Assembly (NCBI GenBank): GCA_016213425.1 | Contig: JACRAI010000126.1 | Location: 1 to 21,210 of the forward strand | DNA: 21,210 nt | Source: an archaeon | GTDB taxonomy: Archaea > Nanobdellota > Nanobdellia > Woesearchaeales > ARS49 | Reading direction: 5' to 3' | Part shown: one piece after another, positions 7,070 to 15,251 of the stretch | Layout of the letters: every line of letters begins with the position of its first letter | Position numbering within the stretch: the stretch's first letter is position 1 | Program-made: the position numbers and the translations under genes | The notes under the pieces: model-generated | What the model was told of the DNA's origin: nothing | The model's database searches: none | The model's input: the letters and a program-made list of their open reading frames with translations, nothing else

Positions 7070-7942
7070 ATGGATGAATGGCTTGAAGCGGGAAGAATTG
7101 CGAAAGAAGCTCTTGAATATGGAAAATCTTTGATTGAAAAAGGAGCGGTTATGAGAGAAGTTTGTGAAAAAACTGATCAAAAAATAATTCAGTTAGGTGC
7201 AAAACCTGCGTGGCCTACACAAATTGGAAATAATTATGTTGCAGCACATTACACTCCCGATTTTGAAGATAACGGTGTGTTTAATGATGAACTTGTTTGT
7301 TTAGATGTTGGAGCCAACCTTAATGGTTGTATAGGTGATAATGCTTGCACTGTTGATTTGTCAGGCAAATATGAAAAATTAATTAATTCAGCTAAAGAAG
7401 CACTTAATGAAGCAATAAAAATGTGTATTCCAGGAATGAGGACTGGAGAGATAGGAGGAAAAATTCAAGAAGTGATAAACAAACACGGTTTTTCTCCTGT
7501 GAGAAACTTATCCGGCCACGGATTAAATAAATGGGTTATTCATGATACACCTAAAATACCTAATTATGATGATGGATCAAAAATTAAATTAGTTGAAGGG
7601 CAAATAATTGCAATAGAACCATTTGCTACTACGGGTACCGGTTTGGTTGAAGAAGCAGGTCAAACAAATATTTTTGCTCTAGAAAACTCTAAACCTGTAA
7701 GAACTCCTTTTGCAAGAGAGATACTGCAATTTGTTGAGAATAATTATAAAAATTTACCTTTCACAACAAGATGGTTGATTCAAAAGTTCGGTAAAGGAAA
7801 AACAAGTCTTGCGTTAAGAGAATTAACTCAAAAAGGAATTCTAACACAACACCCTCCGTTAGTTGAAAAAACTAAAGGAATGGTGGCAGTGTGGGAACAC
7901 ACAATACTTGTAGGAAAAGAACCAAAAGTATTAACAAAATAG
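7070..7942 (+). CDS. map: Methionine aminopeptidase, type II
   Basis: Removes the initiator methionine from new proteins in the cytoplasm. The pita-bread fold and all active-site residues can be placed: His60 (AAHYTP), the metal ligands Asp79 (CLDVGA), Asp90 (IGDNA), His150 (LSGHGL), Glu183 (AIEPFA) and Glu276 (AVWEHT). The insertion of about 60 residues between His150/Glu183 and the last Glu, with the winged-helix-like part around 225-265, marks it as the archaeal/eukaryotic type II enzyme. The length of 290 aa is normal for archaeal forms without the eukaryotic N-terminal extension. Single-gene transcript from its own TATA box; convergent with rpl10e, only 2 bases between stops, so each message must end inside the opposing gene. 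Confidence 0.96.
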   Translation: MDEWLEAGRIAKEALEYGKSLIEKGAVMREVCEKTDQKIIQLGAKPAWPTQIGNNYVAAHYTPDFEDNGVFNDELVCLDVGANLNGCIGDNACTVDLSGKYEKLINSAKEALNEAIKMCIPGMRTGEIGGKIQEVINKHGFSPVRNLSGHGLNKWVIHDTPKIPNYDDGSKIKLVEGQIIAIEPFATTGTGLVEEAGQTNIFALENSKPVRTPFAREILQFVENNYKNLPFTTRWLIQKFGKGKTSLALRELTQKGILTQHPPLVEKTKGMVAVWEHTILVGKEPKVLTK

Positions 7943-7944
7943 AT

Positions 7945-8496
7945 TTATTTCGCAGGCGCTTGTTTTTTTTCTACAATTTTTTCTTCAATAATTCTGCACG
8001 TGCAAGGAAGCTTGTATTTTGATAATTCTAAAGCTCGTTTACCAGTTTCTGCGTTTTCTTTCATCACGTGAACAGTCAGTACAGGTCTTCCTTTTTTTAT
8101 TCTTGCAGCAATGCCTATTGTTTTACCGAAAGAGTGGCTCATACCCGTGCTCATACGGTCAGCTCCAGCTCCGGCTGCTAAAGGATTTTCTCTAAGAACG
8201 TGATGTGGGTAAACTCTTACTTGAAAGTAAAATCCTACTTTTCCTAAATTTTTTTCTAAAAATCTTGTGGCAGTTTGTCTTGCGCTTTCCAAAGCATTAT
8301 CTCTGATTTGAAGTGGTCTAGTAGTAATTAGATGAAGAGTCAAATTATATTTTTTTCTAGGATCTCCAAGATCGAATCTAACAACACGACAAACAGGTCT
8401 AGATCTAACATAGCTTAATTTTTTGAATTTGCTAAAACGTGTGTAAGGCTTTTTATCAATTCTTCTGTAACACACAAACTTCCTGATCTTTGCCAT
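7945..8496 (-). CDS. rpl10e: Large-subunit ribosomal protein L10e (uL16 family)
   Basis: The archaeal/eukaryotic form of uL16, which sits near the peptidyl transferase centre and the tRNA path of the large ribosomal subunit. The sequence is typical: N-terminus MAKIRKFVCYRRIDKKPYTR, then LVTTRPLQIRDNALESARQ-like segment (here LITTRPLQIRDNALESARQ), YPHHVLRENPLAAGAGADR and MSTGMSHSFGKTIGIAARI. The last is the P-site loop region. The length of 183 aa is normal, and the tail is Lys/Glu-rich. It has its own TATA box and is not in a ribosomal protein operon here. Confidence 0.97.
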   Translation of the reverse strand: MAKIRKFVCYRRIDKKPYTRFSKFKKLSYVRSRPVCRVVRFDLGDPRKKYNLTLHLITTRPLQIRDNALESARQTATRFLEKNLGKVGFYFQVRVYPHHVLRENPLAAGAGADRMSTGMSHSFGKTIGIAARIKKGRPVLTVHVMKENAETGKRALELSKYKLPCTCRIIEEKIVEKKQAPAK

Positions 8497-8517
8497 AACA
8501 GATAGGAGAAATGGCTT

Positions 8518-8530
8518 GTTTTTAAATCTT
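8518..8530 (-). promoter_or_regulatory. TATA box of rpl10e
   Basis: The minus strand reads AAGATTTAAAAAC, centred 28 bases upstream of the rpl10e ATG, giving a leaderless or near-leaderless message. Confidence 0.55.
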
Positions 8531-8606
8531 ACTATTATTGTAAAGAAAAAATACTTCCTTGATAAAACTTATATGTTTTCAAGAATTAAAAACTCAAAAC
8601 AGAAAG

Positions 8607-8615
8607 CTTTATAAA
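8607..8615 (+). promoter_or_regulatory. Strong TATA box far upstream of the helicase
   Basis: CTTTATAAA predicts transcription from about 8637, leaving roughly 127 bases before the helicase ATG. A weaker box, CTTTATAG at 8703-8710, would give a start near 8732 and a 32-base leader; both may be used. Confidence 0.55.
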
Positions 8616-8636
8616 CCAATCAGTGTTCTTTGTACT

Positions 8637-8763
8637 TGAAAGTAGTATATTGAAAGTCAGATTCGAACACCGAAATTCTTTTTTCTGTGCCAGAACAACT
8701 GGCTTTATAGAACATCAAGATAAATTTTCTTGAGTTGACAAGTATTTACTTTTGGAGAAAACA
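8637..8763 (+). promoter_or_regulatory. Long structured leader, or separate small RNA, before the helicase
   Basis: Three small hairpins can be drawn: 8662-8665 with 8671-8674 (TTCG/CGAA), 8689-8693 with 8699-8703 (GCCAG-AACAA-CTGGC), and 8715-8720 with 8728-8733 (TCAAGA/TCTTGA). A T-rich run (8678-8684) after the first hairpin could end a small RNA of about 50 nt before the second TATA-like box. Most other genes here seem nearly leaderless, so this stretch stands out. A Shine-Dalgarno GGAG (8754-8757) sits before the ATG at 8764. Confidence 0.4.
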
Positions 8764-9978
8764 ATGAAATATACAGAAATGAATTTAGAAGCTCCATTAA
8801 TGAGAGCGGTACAAGAGCTTGGATTTGAAGAACCAACTCCAATACAAGAAAAAACAATCCCTATTTTAAGAGAAGGAAGGGACTTGATAGGTCAGTCAGA
8901 AACTGGTTCAGGAAAAACCGCTGCTTTTGGATTGCCCATTTTGGAAAAAATTCAGCCTTTCACAGGATTGCAGGCAATAATTCTTGCGCCTACAAGAGAA
9001 TTAGCAGATCAAATTGCAAATAATTTAGCTCAATTTTCAAAGTATAAAAAATGCAACATCTTGACTGTTTATGGTGGGGTAAGTATTAACCCTCAAATCA
9101 AAAACATTCCAAAAGCAGATATTATTGTATCAACTCCAGGAAGAACATTGGATCATTTAAGAAGAGGAACTTTAAATTTATCAAAAATAAAGTTTTTTGT
9201 TTTAGATGAAGCAGACAAAATGTTTGAGATGGGATTTGTTAATGACATTAATGCAATTTTGAGCGCTTCACCGCCGCATAAACAACTCATAATGTTTAGT
9301 GCAACATTAAACCCTGATGTTCAAAAATTGGTTCATAAAAGAATGAAAGATCCTGTAACAGTAAAAACAAGCACTCATGTATCTTCAACAATGTTGCAAC
9401 AAATTTATTATAATGTTGAAAGAAGAGATAAATTTTCCTTACTTGTTCATATTATAAAAGAGGAAAATCCAGAACTAGCACTTGTTTTCTGTGGAACAAG
9501 AACTGAAACACACATTGTCGCTAAAAATTTGTTTAAGCAAGATATTGCAGCAACAGCATTGCATGGAGGCTTAAGCCAAAATAAAAGAAACCAAGTAATG
9601 GCTGATTTCAAAGAAGGAAAAATAAGAGTTCTTGTTGCAAGCGATGTTGCAGCTAGAGGAATTGATGTTAAACACTTAACACATATAATCAATTACTCAA
9701 TACCTAAAACTTCAAAAGAATATGTTCACAGAATAGGAAGAACTGCAAGAATGGGTCACGCAGGAGTTGCAATTAGTCTATTAGATGAGATGGATCATAA
9801 TAATTTCAGAAATGTTTTAGATGATCGTTCAATAAAAATAGAAAAACGAGACACTCCAGAATTCAAAAGAATTGAAAGACTGCAGCAAAACTTTGGCGGA
9901 GGAAATTTCAGACATGGAAGCGGAAGAAGACCATTTCCTAGAAGGCAGCACAGTTTTGGAAGACGAAGAAGCTATTAG
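8764..9978 (+). CDS. DEAD-box RNA helicase
   Basis: ATP-dependent RNA helicase with every family motif in order (numbering from the ATG at 8764): Q motif (FEEPTPIQ, Gln28), motif I SETGSGKT (45-52), Ia PTRELA, Ib TPGR, II DEAD (148-151), III SAT, IV LVFCGT, V ASDVAARGID and VI HRIGRTAR. A Gly/Arg-rich tail of about 30 residues (GGGNFRHGSGRR and more) should bind RNA. It likely unwinds structured RNA in ribosome assembly, decay or cold adaptation, as for DeaD/CsdA-like enzymes. An in-frame TTG at 8752 adds four residues, but the ATG has a GGAG six bases upstream, so I prefer the ATG. Single-gene unit with a long leader. Confidence 0.95.
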   Translation: MKYTEMNLEAPLMRAVQELGFEEPTPIQEKTIPILREGRDLIGQSETGSGKTAAFGLPILEKIQPFTGLQAIILAPTRELADQIANNLAQFSKYKKCNILTVYGGVSINPQIKNIPKADIIVSTPGRTLDHLRRGTLNLSKIKFFVLDEADKMFEMGFVNDINAILSASPPHKQLIMFSATLNPDVQKLVHKRMKDPVTVKTSTHVSSTMLQQIYYNVERRDKFSLLVHIIKEENPELALVFCGTRTETHIVAKNLFKQDIAATALHGGLSQNKRNQVMADFKEGKIRVLVASDVAARGIDVKHLTHIINYSIPKTSKEYVHRIGRTARMGHAGVAISLLDEMDHNNFRNVLDDRSIKIEKRDTPEFKRIERLQQNFGGGNFRHGSGRRPFPRRQHSFGRRRSY

Positions 9979-10028
9979 GTGGTTTGGAGCATACTTAGAA
10001 CCAAAAACTCTGAACTATTCGTAAATAA

Positions 10029-10036
10029 CTTTATAA
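10029..10036 (+). promoter_or_regulatory. TATA box of the tRNA gene
   Basis: CTTTATAA is centred about 29 bases before the first tRNA base and predicts a start site at or just before the mature 5' end. Confidence 0.6.
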
Positions 10037-10061
10037 CTTAATTCTTATTTTTTTATTTTAT

Positions 10062-10151
10062 GGGCTTGTAGTTTAATGGTAAAATTTTCCACTCGCACTG
10101 GAAAGACTCCGGGTTCAATTTGGTAAAACCATGAAATTCCCGGCAAGTCCA
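10062..10151 (+). tRNA. tRNA-Ala(CGC) with an 18-nt insertion in the T-loop
   Basis: Acceptor arm GGGCTTG (10062-10068) pairs with CAAGTCC (10144-10150), including G3:U70, the alanine identity pair, and discriminator A73 (10151). The D-arm is GTTT with loop AATGGTA. The anticodon stem is TTCCA/TGGAA with loop CTCGCAC, so the anticodon is CGC (10094-10096), reading GCG. The variable loop is five bases and A15/T48 can form the Levitt pair. The T-stem CCGGG (10109-10113) pairs with CCCGG (10139-10143), but 25 bases lie between instead of 7. Removing 18 gives the consensus T-loop TTCAATT and a 72-base tRNA. CCA is not encoded. Everything else is canonical, so this looks like a functional tRNA with a non-canonical intron, not a pseudogene. 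Confidence 0.92.
10117..10134 (+). other. Predicted 18-nt tRNA intron in the T-loop (ends ambiguous)
   Basis: Because AATT occurs at both edges, removal of any 18-base block starting from 10117 to 10121 gives the same T-loop, TTCAATT. The region forms a bulge-helix-bulge-like shape: T-stem, 3-nt bulge TTC (10114-10116), helix AATTT/AAATT (10117-10121 with 10134-10138), 3-nt bulge ATG (10131-10133), then GGT/ACC closing an AAA loop. Standard cutting in those bulges would leave an 8-base loop, so the exact cuts are uncertain; position 59/60 is a known archaeal intron site. Confidence 0.7.
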
Positions 10152-10164
10152 TTTTTTAGTTTTT
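10152..10164 (+). terminator. T-run terminator after the tRNA
   Basis: Six T, AG, then five T directly follow the tRNA 3' end, a typical archaeal terminator. Confidence 0.65.
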
Positions 10165-10185
10165 AAGAATAATAATAAAAACCTA

Positions 10186-10198
10186 GTTTTTTAAATCT
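10186..10198 (+). promoter_or_regulatory. TATA box of the PIN-Lon operon
   Basis: GTTTTTTAAATCT lies about 25 bases before the ATG at 10217 and predicts a leaderless message for the five-gene operon. Confidence 0.5.
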
Positions 10199-10216
10199 AG
10201 CGCATATAAATACTCT

Positions 10217-10843
10217 ATGATTCCAAGAAGAGCAGATGGGACTCCTTTGGAGGATTATGGTTTAGTAGATATTTGTAATAATCATGATTTCATTCTAATA
10301 GATACTTGTGCTGCAACTGATACTGAGTGCATTTTTTTTAATGGGAAACAAAGATCTGATATGGGAAGATTAGGAATAAAGTACAGCCTTCCTCTAGAGA
10401 TTAAAATAGAATATAACTCTTTAATTGGACTTCTCATGGTAAATCATGATTTGTATGTCACAATTCCTGTTTTAGAAGAAATAGAAGATTACAGAAAAAA
10501 CCAAAAAGGTGCATTACTAAAAAGTATAGATAATATACTTAAACTTGCAGAAACATTTGAAAGAATAATATCCTTAGAAAAAACAGAAGAATTTAAGAGA
10601 TACACAAAAGATCCTTTTTTTAACCGCCTAGCAGAAGAAAATGGATTGAGTGAAGTAGACTTCAATTTATTGGCTCAATTTTTTGCGTCTACAAATAATA
10701 TTGATGGAAAGAAAGCATTGATAACCAATGATAGAGGAATACTTAGAACGTATAAGAGATTCAGTTACAGGCTTCCTGGAGAACATATGGCGTTCACATG
10801 TTTGTTTTCTAAAAAGTATGAACCTCAGTTTGCAAAAAAATGA
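10217..10843 (+). CDS. PIN-domain-like protein (putative ribonuclease)
   Basis: The 208-residue protein shows the spaced acidic residues of a PIN nuclease: Asp29 in FILIDTC, Glu87/Glu88 in VLEEIEDY, Asp148 in LSEVDFNLLA and Asp172 in ALITNDRGIL. The strand-Asp at the start of strand 1 and the xxTxDxG motif of the last strand are the most telling. PIN proteins cut single-stranded RNA or serve in ribosome biogenesis. There is no antitoxin beside it, so a VapC role is unlikely. It opens the operon, and its TGA overlaps the ATG of lonB (ATGA), so translation of the protease is probably coupled to it. Substrate unknown. Confidence 0.75.
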   Translation: MIPRRADGTPLEDYGLVDICNNHDFILIDTCAATDTECIFFNGKQRSDMGRLGIKYSLPLEIKIEYNSLIGLLMVNHDLYVTIPVLEEIEDYRKNQKGALLKSIDNILKLAETFERIISLEKTEEFKRYTKDPFFNRLAEENGLSEVDFNLLAQFFASTNNIDGKKALITNDRGILRTYKRFSYRLPGEHMAFTCLFSKKYEPQFAKK

Positions 10844-12717
10844 CAGAACTAAACTTCAAATCAACAAAAGAAATTAAAGTTCCTGAAGAAATAATTGGAC
10901 AAGTTATTGGGCAGGACGAAGCAGTTGAAGTAATGACTAAAGCTGCAAACCAAAGAAGACACGTTCTATTAATCGGAGATCCTGGAACAGGTAAATCAAT
11001 GTTAGGACTTGCATTATCAAGATTGCTGCCTAAAGAAAAACTTGTTGATGTTCTAGCATTCCCTAACCCTCACGATGAAAACCAGCCGTTAATAAGAACA
11101 GTTCCTGGCGGAAAAGCAAGACAGCTATCTATGAAGTCCATACTTCCAAATGCAGATTTCTTCAGAGGAAACAATTTCATTCTTTTACTAATTGCAATAG
11201 TAATCTCTTTAGTGCCTTACTATTTTTATGCAAACAAAATTTTTCCTTTTGATACACCAGTTATTTATGCAGCATCAATGATTACTGGAACAGTATTCTT
11301 GATTGGAGTTATTTTTATTTTAAGTATCAGCAAAAAAATGGGCGGAATGATTAGATCGAGCGGCCCAAAAACTATTGTTGATAATTTCGGAAAACAATAT
11401 TCACCATTCTGGGATGCCACAGGAGCGCATGCAGGAGCATTACTTGGAGATGTACTTCACGACCCCCTACAATCAGGAGGCTTAGGAACACCACCTCATG
11501 AACGTGTTGTTGCTGGAATGATTCATAAAGCACACATGGGAGTGTTATTTATTGATGAAATAGCAATATTGCATCCTGCAACACAGCAAGAATTGTTAAC
11601 TGCATTGCAAGAAGGAAAATATTCTATCACTGGACAAAGCGAAAGAAGCAGCGGGGCAATGGTAAGAACTGAACCTGCACCTTGCAATTTTATTCTTGTT
11701 GCTGCAGGAAATGTAGAAACTGTTGAAAAAATGCATCCTGCATTAAGATCGAGAATTAGAGGTTACGGGTACGAAATTTACATGAATGACACAATGGAAG
11801 ATACTCCTGATAACAGATTCAAAATTGCTCGCTTAGTTGCTCAAGAAGTTATTAAAGATAAAAAAATCCCCCATTTCTCAAAAGAAGCAGTTGAATTCAT
11901 CATTGAAGAAGCCAGAAGAATGGCAAGCAGAAAAGGACATTTAACATTAAGATTGAGAGAATTAGGAGGATTAATTAGAGCCGCAGGAGATGTGGCTTTA
12001 GAAGAAAAACAAGATTTAGTAAGCACAGATCATGTTGTTAAAGCTAAAAAAATTGCCAGAAGTCTTGAAAAACAAATGGCTGACAAATTCATTGAAAGAA
12101 AAAAAGAATATGAAGTAATAAGAATAGTTGGAGAAATTGTGGGAAGAGTTAATGGTTTGGCAGTAATGGGTGGCGGAAGCAATTACTCAGGAATCATCCT
12201 TCCGATTGAAGCAGAAATAACCTACGGCAACAAAGAAAAAGAAGTTGTCGCAACAGGAAAACTTGGAACAATAGCAAAAGAAGCAATCAAGAATGTTACT
12301 GCGGTAATTAAAAAAATGTTTGCAAAAGATATCCATGAATATGAAATTTATGTTCAATTCTTGCAAACATATGAAGGAGTAGAAGGAGATAGCGCATCAA
12401 TAGCTGTTGCGACAGCAATAATATCTTCACTAAACGAGATTCCAGTAAAACAAGATACTGCAATGACTGGATCGTTAAGTGTTAGAGGGGAAGTTCTTCC
12501 AATCGGCGGAGTAAGCGCGAAAATAGAGGCAGCAATAGATGCAGGATTAAAAACAGTTATTGTTCCAGAGAGCAATTTTAAAGACATAATTATAGATAAA
12601 GAAAGACTTGCAAGAATAAAAATTATCCCAGTGACTCACATATCTCAAGTTTTGAAAGAAGCATTAAATTGGAAAGGTAAAGAAAAAATACTTAAGAAAA
12701 TAACTGGAGAAAAATGA
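10840..12717 (+). CDS. lonB: Membrane-anchored ATP-dependent Lon protease (LonB type)
   Basis: The archaeal Lon, a hexameric protease that degrades misfolded or regulatory proteins at the inner face of the membrane. Seen in order: Walker A GDPGTGKS (46-53); a membrane insertion between Walker A and B with two hydrophobic segments (about 113-131 and 138-163), as in other LonB proteins; Walker B FIDEI (Asp239/Glu240); the sensor and Arg-finger region (MHPALRSRIRGYGYE); and the protease domain with catalytic Ser518 (EGDSAS) and Lys561 (GVSAK), 43 residues apart as in known LonB. Length 625 aa is normal and no residue is missing. It overlaps both the PIN gene and the next gene by 4 bases. Confidence 0.96.
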   Translation: MTELNFKSTKEIKVPEEIIGQVIGQDEAVEVMTKAANQRRHVLLIGDPGTGKSMLGLALSRLLPKEKLVDVLAFPNPHDENQPLIRTVPGGKARQLSMKSILPNADFFRGNNFILLLIAIVISLVPYYFYANKIFPFDTPVIYAASMITGTVFLIGVIFILSISKKMGGMIRSSGPKTIVDNFGKQYSPFWDATGAHAGALLGDVLHDPLQSGGLGTPPHERVVAGMIHKAHMGVLFIDEIAILHPATQQELLTALQEGKYSITGQSERSSGAMVRTEPAPCNFILVAAGNVETVEKMHPALRSRIRGYGYEIYMNDTMEDTPDNRFKIARLVAQEVIKDKKIPHFSKEAVEFIIEEARRMASRKGHLTLRLRELGGLIRAAGDVALEEKQDLVSTDHVVKAKKIARSLEKQMADKFIERKKEYEVIRIVGEIVGRVNGLAVMGGGSNYSGIILPIEAEITYGNKEKEVVATGKLGTIAKEAIKNVTAVIKKMFAKDIHEYEIYVQFLQTYEGVEGDSASIAVATAIISSLNEIPVKQDTAMTGSLSVRGEVLPIGGVSAKIEAAIDAGLKTVIVPESNFKDIIIDKERLARIKIIPVTHISQVLKEALNWKGKEKILKKITGEK

Positions 12718-15251
12718 CTGAACAAAAAATAGAATTAAATGAAAAAGAAATGTTAAAATTAGTTAGCAGTCATTTTAATTTTAAAGAAGAAATTGTAGAA
12801 ACAGAAAAACTTGAAGATATCTTGATGGAGTTTTTTGATCTAGCAGAACTCCCACTATATCAACAAATACATGGAGAATTGCTTGCAGGCCAAATCAAAC
12901 CGATTGATTATGAAATTGAAGATGTGCTTGCGTTAGATTTGATTTCAGCAGTTAACCATTCAGTCCCTTTACCTGAAGTGAATAAATTTGCAGATGTTTT
13001 CCTCTTAAGAATGGAATATGACAATAATAAACAAGGAACTTTTTTTGATTACGTGAAAAGCAAAATCACTTCTTTAATTGAAAAACAAGTTGATGAAGTA
13101 AAAAAAGAAATATCTGAAGCAGAACAAAAATATAAAGTTGAAAGATTGACTGGAGTGTCACAAGAAATTATAGGATTGATTAAATATGTTTCTGGAAACA
13201 AACGTGTACTTAATAATTTAAAGAAAAGAGCGAAGAGAGTAAAGACTGAAAAGCATTTTGAAACTTTTAAAAAAACAGTCCAAGAACATTTTACTTCAAA
13301 ATTTAAGAGTGGATACAAATCTCTGTTAAAAGAAGAAGAGAAACTTGATGGTTTAGTAAATAAAGAGGCAGTTAAAATTCCCGGATTTGATTATTATGCA
13401 CAAATCGCTAAAGGTGTTAGAGCTGAACTTGTTAAAAGAAAGGCCATACCTGCCACTATTGAATTGGATGCTGTTCAAAATAAAGAAGAGTTAGATGATT
13501 ACTTGCATTACTTAGCAACAGTAATACCTGCCAGGCAAAGAATACATGCTCAACTAAAAGCAAACATTGAATTAGTATATGCTCCAGACAAAGAAGTAAC
13601 AGTCGCAAGTGCAAGAGAAACTGTTGAAAAAAATATTGATGAAAGAATAAAACAACACATCGAAAACCAAAAAATATTAGCGCGAAACGAATTTAAAAAC
13701 AAGTATTTTCTTCAGGGGCAGGATTTGAAAGTTAAGCTGGAAGAGAAAGATAATTTAGCGAACAAGGCCGTTGAAACTATTTTTTTGGCTGCGGAATCAA
13801 ATTATGATATTTGTGAAAAACTTGAACTCGCAAATCTGACTAATAAAATTAAAAAATTATTTGAAACTACACCTGAAGGAAAAACAGACAAACAACGTAT
13901 TGAACTGTTTGTTCAAACCGCAGCTGAACATGCTTGGGAAGAGACAGCTCCTGTGATTGCTACAGCTCTAACTAACAATTATTTTGTAGATGAATTAAAG
14001 AGGAAAAACATAATAATAGAACAAAATGGTTCTAAATATAAAATAAATAAAAAATTGATTGGAGAATTACTCAATAAAGCAATGCTCGAAAGAGAGAAAG
14101 AATTTTTTACAAAATTGAAAGCTGCAAAAGTTGATACAGATCAATTGTTAAAAGCAGAATACGTGTACGTTCCAAATCCAACTGGGAAAGCCAGAGCAAC
14201 TATATTAGATCCTTACAAATTCTGTACTGAATACCTAGTAGATCTAGTTAGCAAAGCAGGAGAGCATGCAAAAAATGACAGGCAAAAAGAAGCAGTTGGT
14301 TTAGCAAAAGAAATAATAATTGCTAAAAAAATGCCTGCTGAAAGAGAGTTGAGAAAAGTATTAGGTAAAGAGAATAAAACATATCTTGAAAATTTAATAC
14401 TTTTTTTAAATACCGCGAAAGGCTTCGATCTTGACCAAGAAGGAGCAGATACAAGATTGTTTAACATATTTGATAGTAAAGATTTAAGAAATAAAATAAA
14501 CAATAAAGAAATTATAGAACTTCCTAAGAAGGTTTCTATTTATTCTGCTTACAGAGATGTTATAGTTTCAGAATTATTAGGAATTCTGCAATCAATGGGA
14601 AAAACACATCCAAATCTTTACGAAAACTTTTTTACGTTTTGGGATAGATATGATCCTACATTATATGATCTAACTTTGATTAAAGAAAAAGGAGATTTAA
14701 AGAAAGAATACCACTTCCAGTTAACCAGAGATGTTGATTTGTTAGATCAAACAAGAAAGATATCTAACGCCTGTTTAACTAAAGAACAATTAAAAGGTTT
14801 TGCAGAAGATTTAGGAACCCTTAAAATGGTTATTTCACATGATGGTGTTCCTTCAGGATACATAAGATGTTTTGTTATGGAAACAAAAAAAGGAGAACCT
14901 GCCCTTGCATTAGACACTCTTGAAGTTGGACATCCTGGTATGATTGGAAAAGATGTTTTGAAACCTTTTCCGGCACTCATAGACTCTGTGCGTGCAATGG
15001 GCTTAGCATCAATACAATTAATGATGGATGCAAACATGAAGTACTTACTGGGCAAAGATGGAAGGATTAATCACGGATTAAAACAAGCATTCAGGGACAA
15101 ACAAATCAAGCTTAAAGATATGAGAAAATTAGGCAAACCTTATCCATCCACTTATGGCACTTACACGATGCATTATGATTTAGATACAGGCATTTTTAAC
15201 GGTGAGGCAAACGTTTTATTTTATAATTGGAGATATTCTCAAAATGAGTAA
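12714..15251 (+). CDS. Large protein of unknown function with possible GNAT-like C-terminus (845 aa)
   Basis: I do not recognise this family as a whole. The first 650 residues are mostly charged helices (for example EVKKEISEAEQKYKVERL and KRAKRVKTEKHFETFKKTV), with no signal peptide or membrane segment. From about 660 to 845 the sequence is globular: strand-like YHFQLTRDVDLL, GVPSGYIRCFVME, then LALDTLEVGHPGMIGKDVL and ALIDSVRAMGLASIQLMMD. This order of strand, GHPGMIGK loop, helix and strand resembles the acetyl-CoA binding part of GNAT acetyltransferases, but that call is tentative. The start overlaps the lonB stop (ATGA) and the end overlaps the next gene by 8 bases, so it is firmly part of this operon and may work with Lon, as substrate adaptor or modifying enzyme. 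Confidence 0.8.
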   Translation: MTEQKIELNEKEMLKLVSSHFNFKEEIVETEKLEDILMEFFDLAELPLYQQIHGELLAGQIKPIDYEIEDVLALDLISAVNHSVPLPEVNKFADVFLLRMEYDNNKQGTFFDYVKSKITSLIEKQVDEVKKEISEAEQKYKVERLTGVSQEIIGLIKYVSGNKRVLNNLKKRAKRVKTEKHFETFKKTVQEHFTSKFKSGYKSLLKEEEKLDGLVNKEAVKIPGFDYYAQIAKGVRAELVKRKAIPATIELDAVQNKEELDDYLHYLATVIPARQRIHAQLKANIELVYAPDKEVTVASARETVEKNIDERIKQHIENQKILARNEFKNKYFLQGQDLKVKLEEKDNLANKAVETIFLAAESNYDICEKLELANLTNKIKKLFETTPEGKTDKQRIELFVQTAAEHAWEETAPVIATALTNNYFVDELKRKNIIIEQNGSKYKINKKLIGELLNKAMLEREKEFFTKLKAAKVDTDQLLKAEYVYVPNPTGKARATILDPYKFCTEYLVDLVSKAGEHAKNDRQKEAVGLAKEIIIAKKMPAERELRKVLGKENKTYLENLILFLNTAKGFDLDQEGADTRLFNIFDSKDLRNKINNKEIIELPKKVSIYSAYRDVIVSELLGILQSMGKTHPNLYENFFTFWDRYDPTLYDLTLIKEKGDLKKEYHFQLTRDVDLLDQTRKISNACLTKEQLKGFAEDLGTLKMVISHDGVPSGYIRCFVMETKKGEPALALDTLEVGHPGMIGKDVLKPFPALIDSVRAMGLASIQLMMDANMKYLLGKDGRINHGLKQAFRDKQIKLKDMRKLGKPYPSTYGTYTMHYDLDTGIFNGEANVLFYNWRYSQNE

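Noticed and set aside
8655..8675. GATTCGAAC resembles the T-loop of a tRNA on the minus strand
   Set aside because: No acceptor, D or anticodon arm can be drawn at the right distances on either strand; it is better explained as a small hairpin in the helicase leader.
8752..8763. TTG start for the helicase
   Set aside because: It overlaps the GGAG ribosome-binding site that serves the ATG at 8764.
10217..10843. VapC toxin
   Set aside because: The PIN protein is longer than typical VapC, has no antitoxin gene beside it and is coupled to lonB.
15202..15243. Longer start for the P-loop kinase
   Set aside because: The 14 extra residues lie entirely in the previous gene, and the ATG at 15244 has a GGAG upstream and begins right at the conserved first strand.
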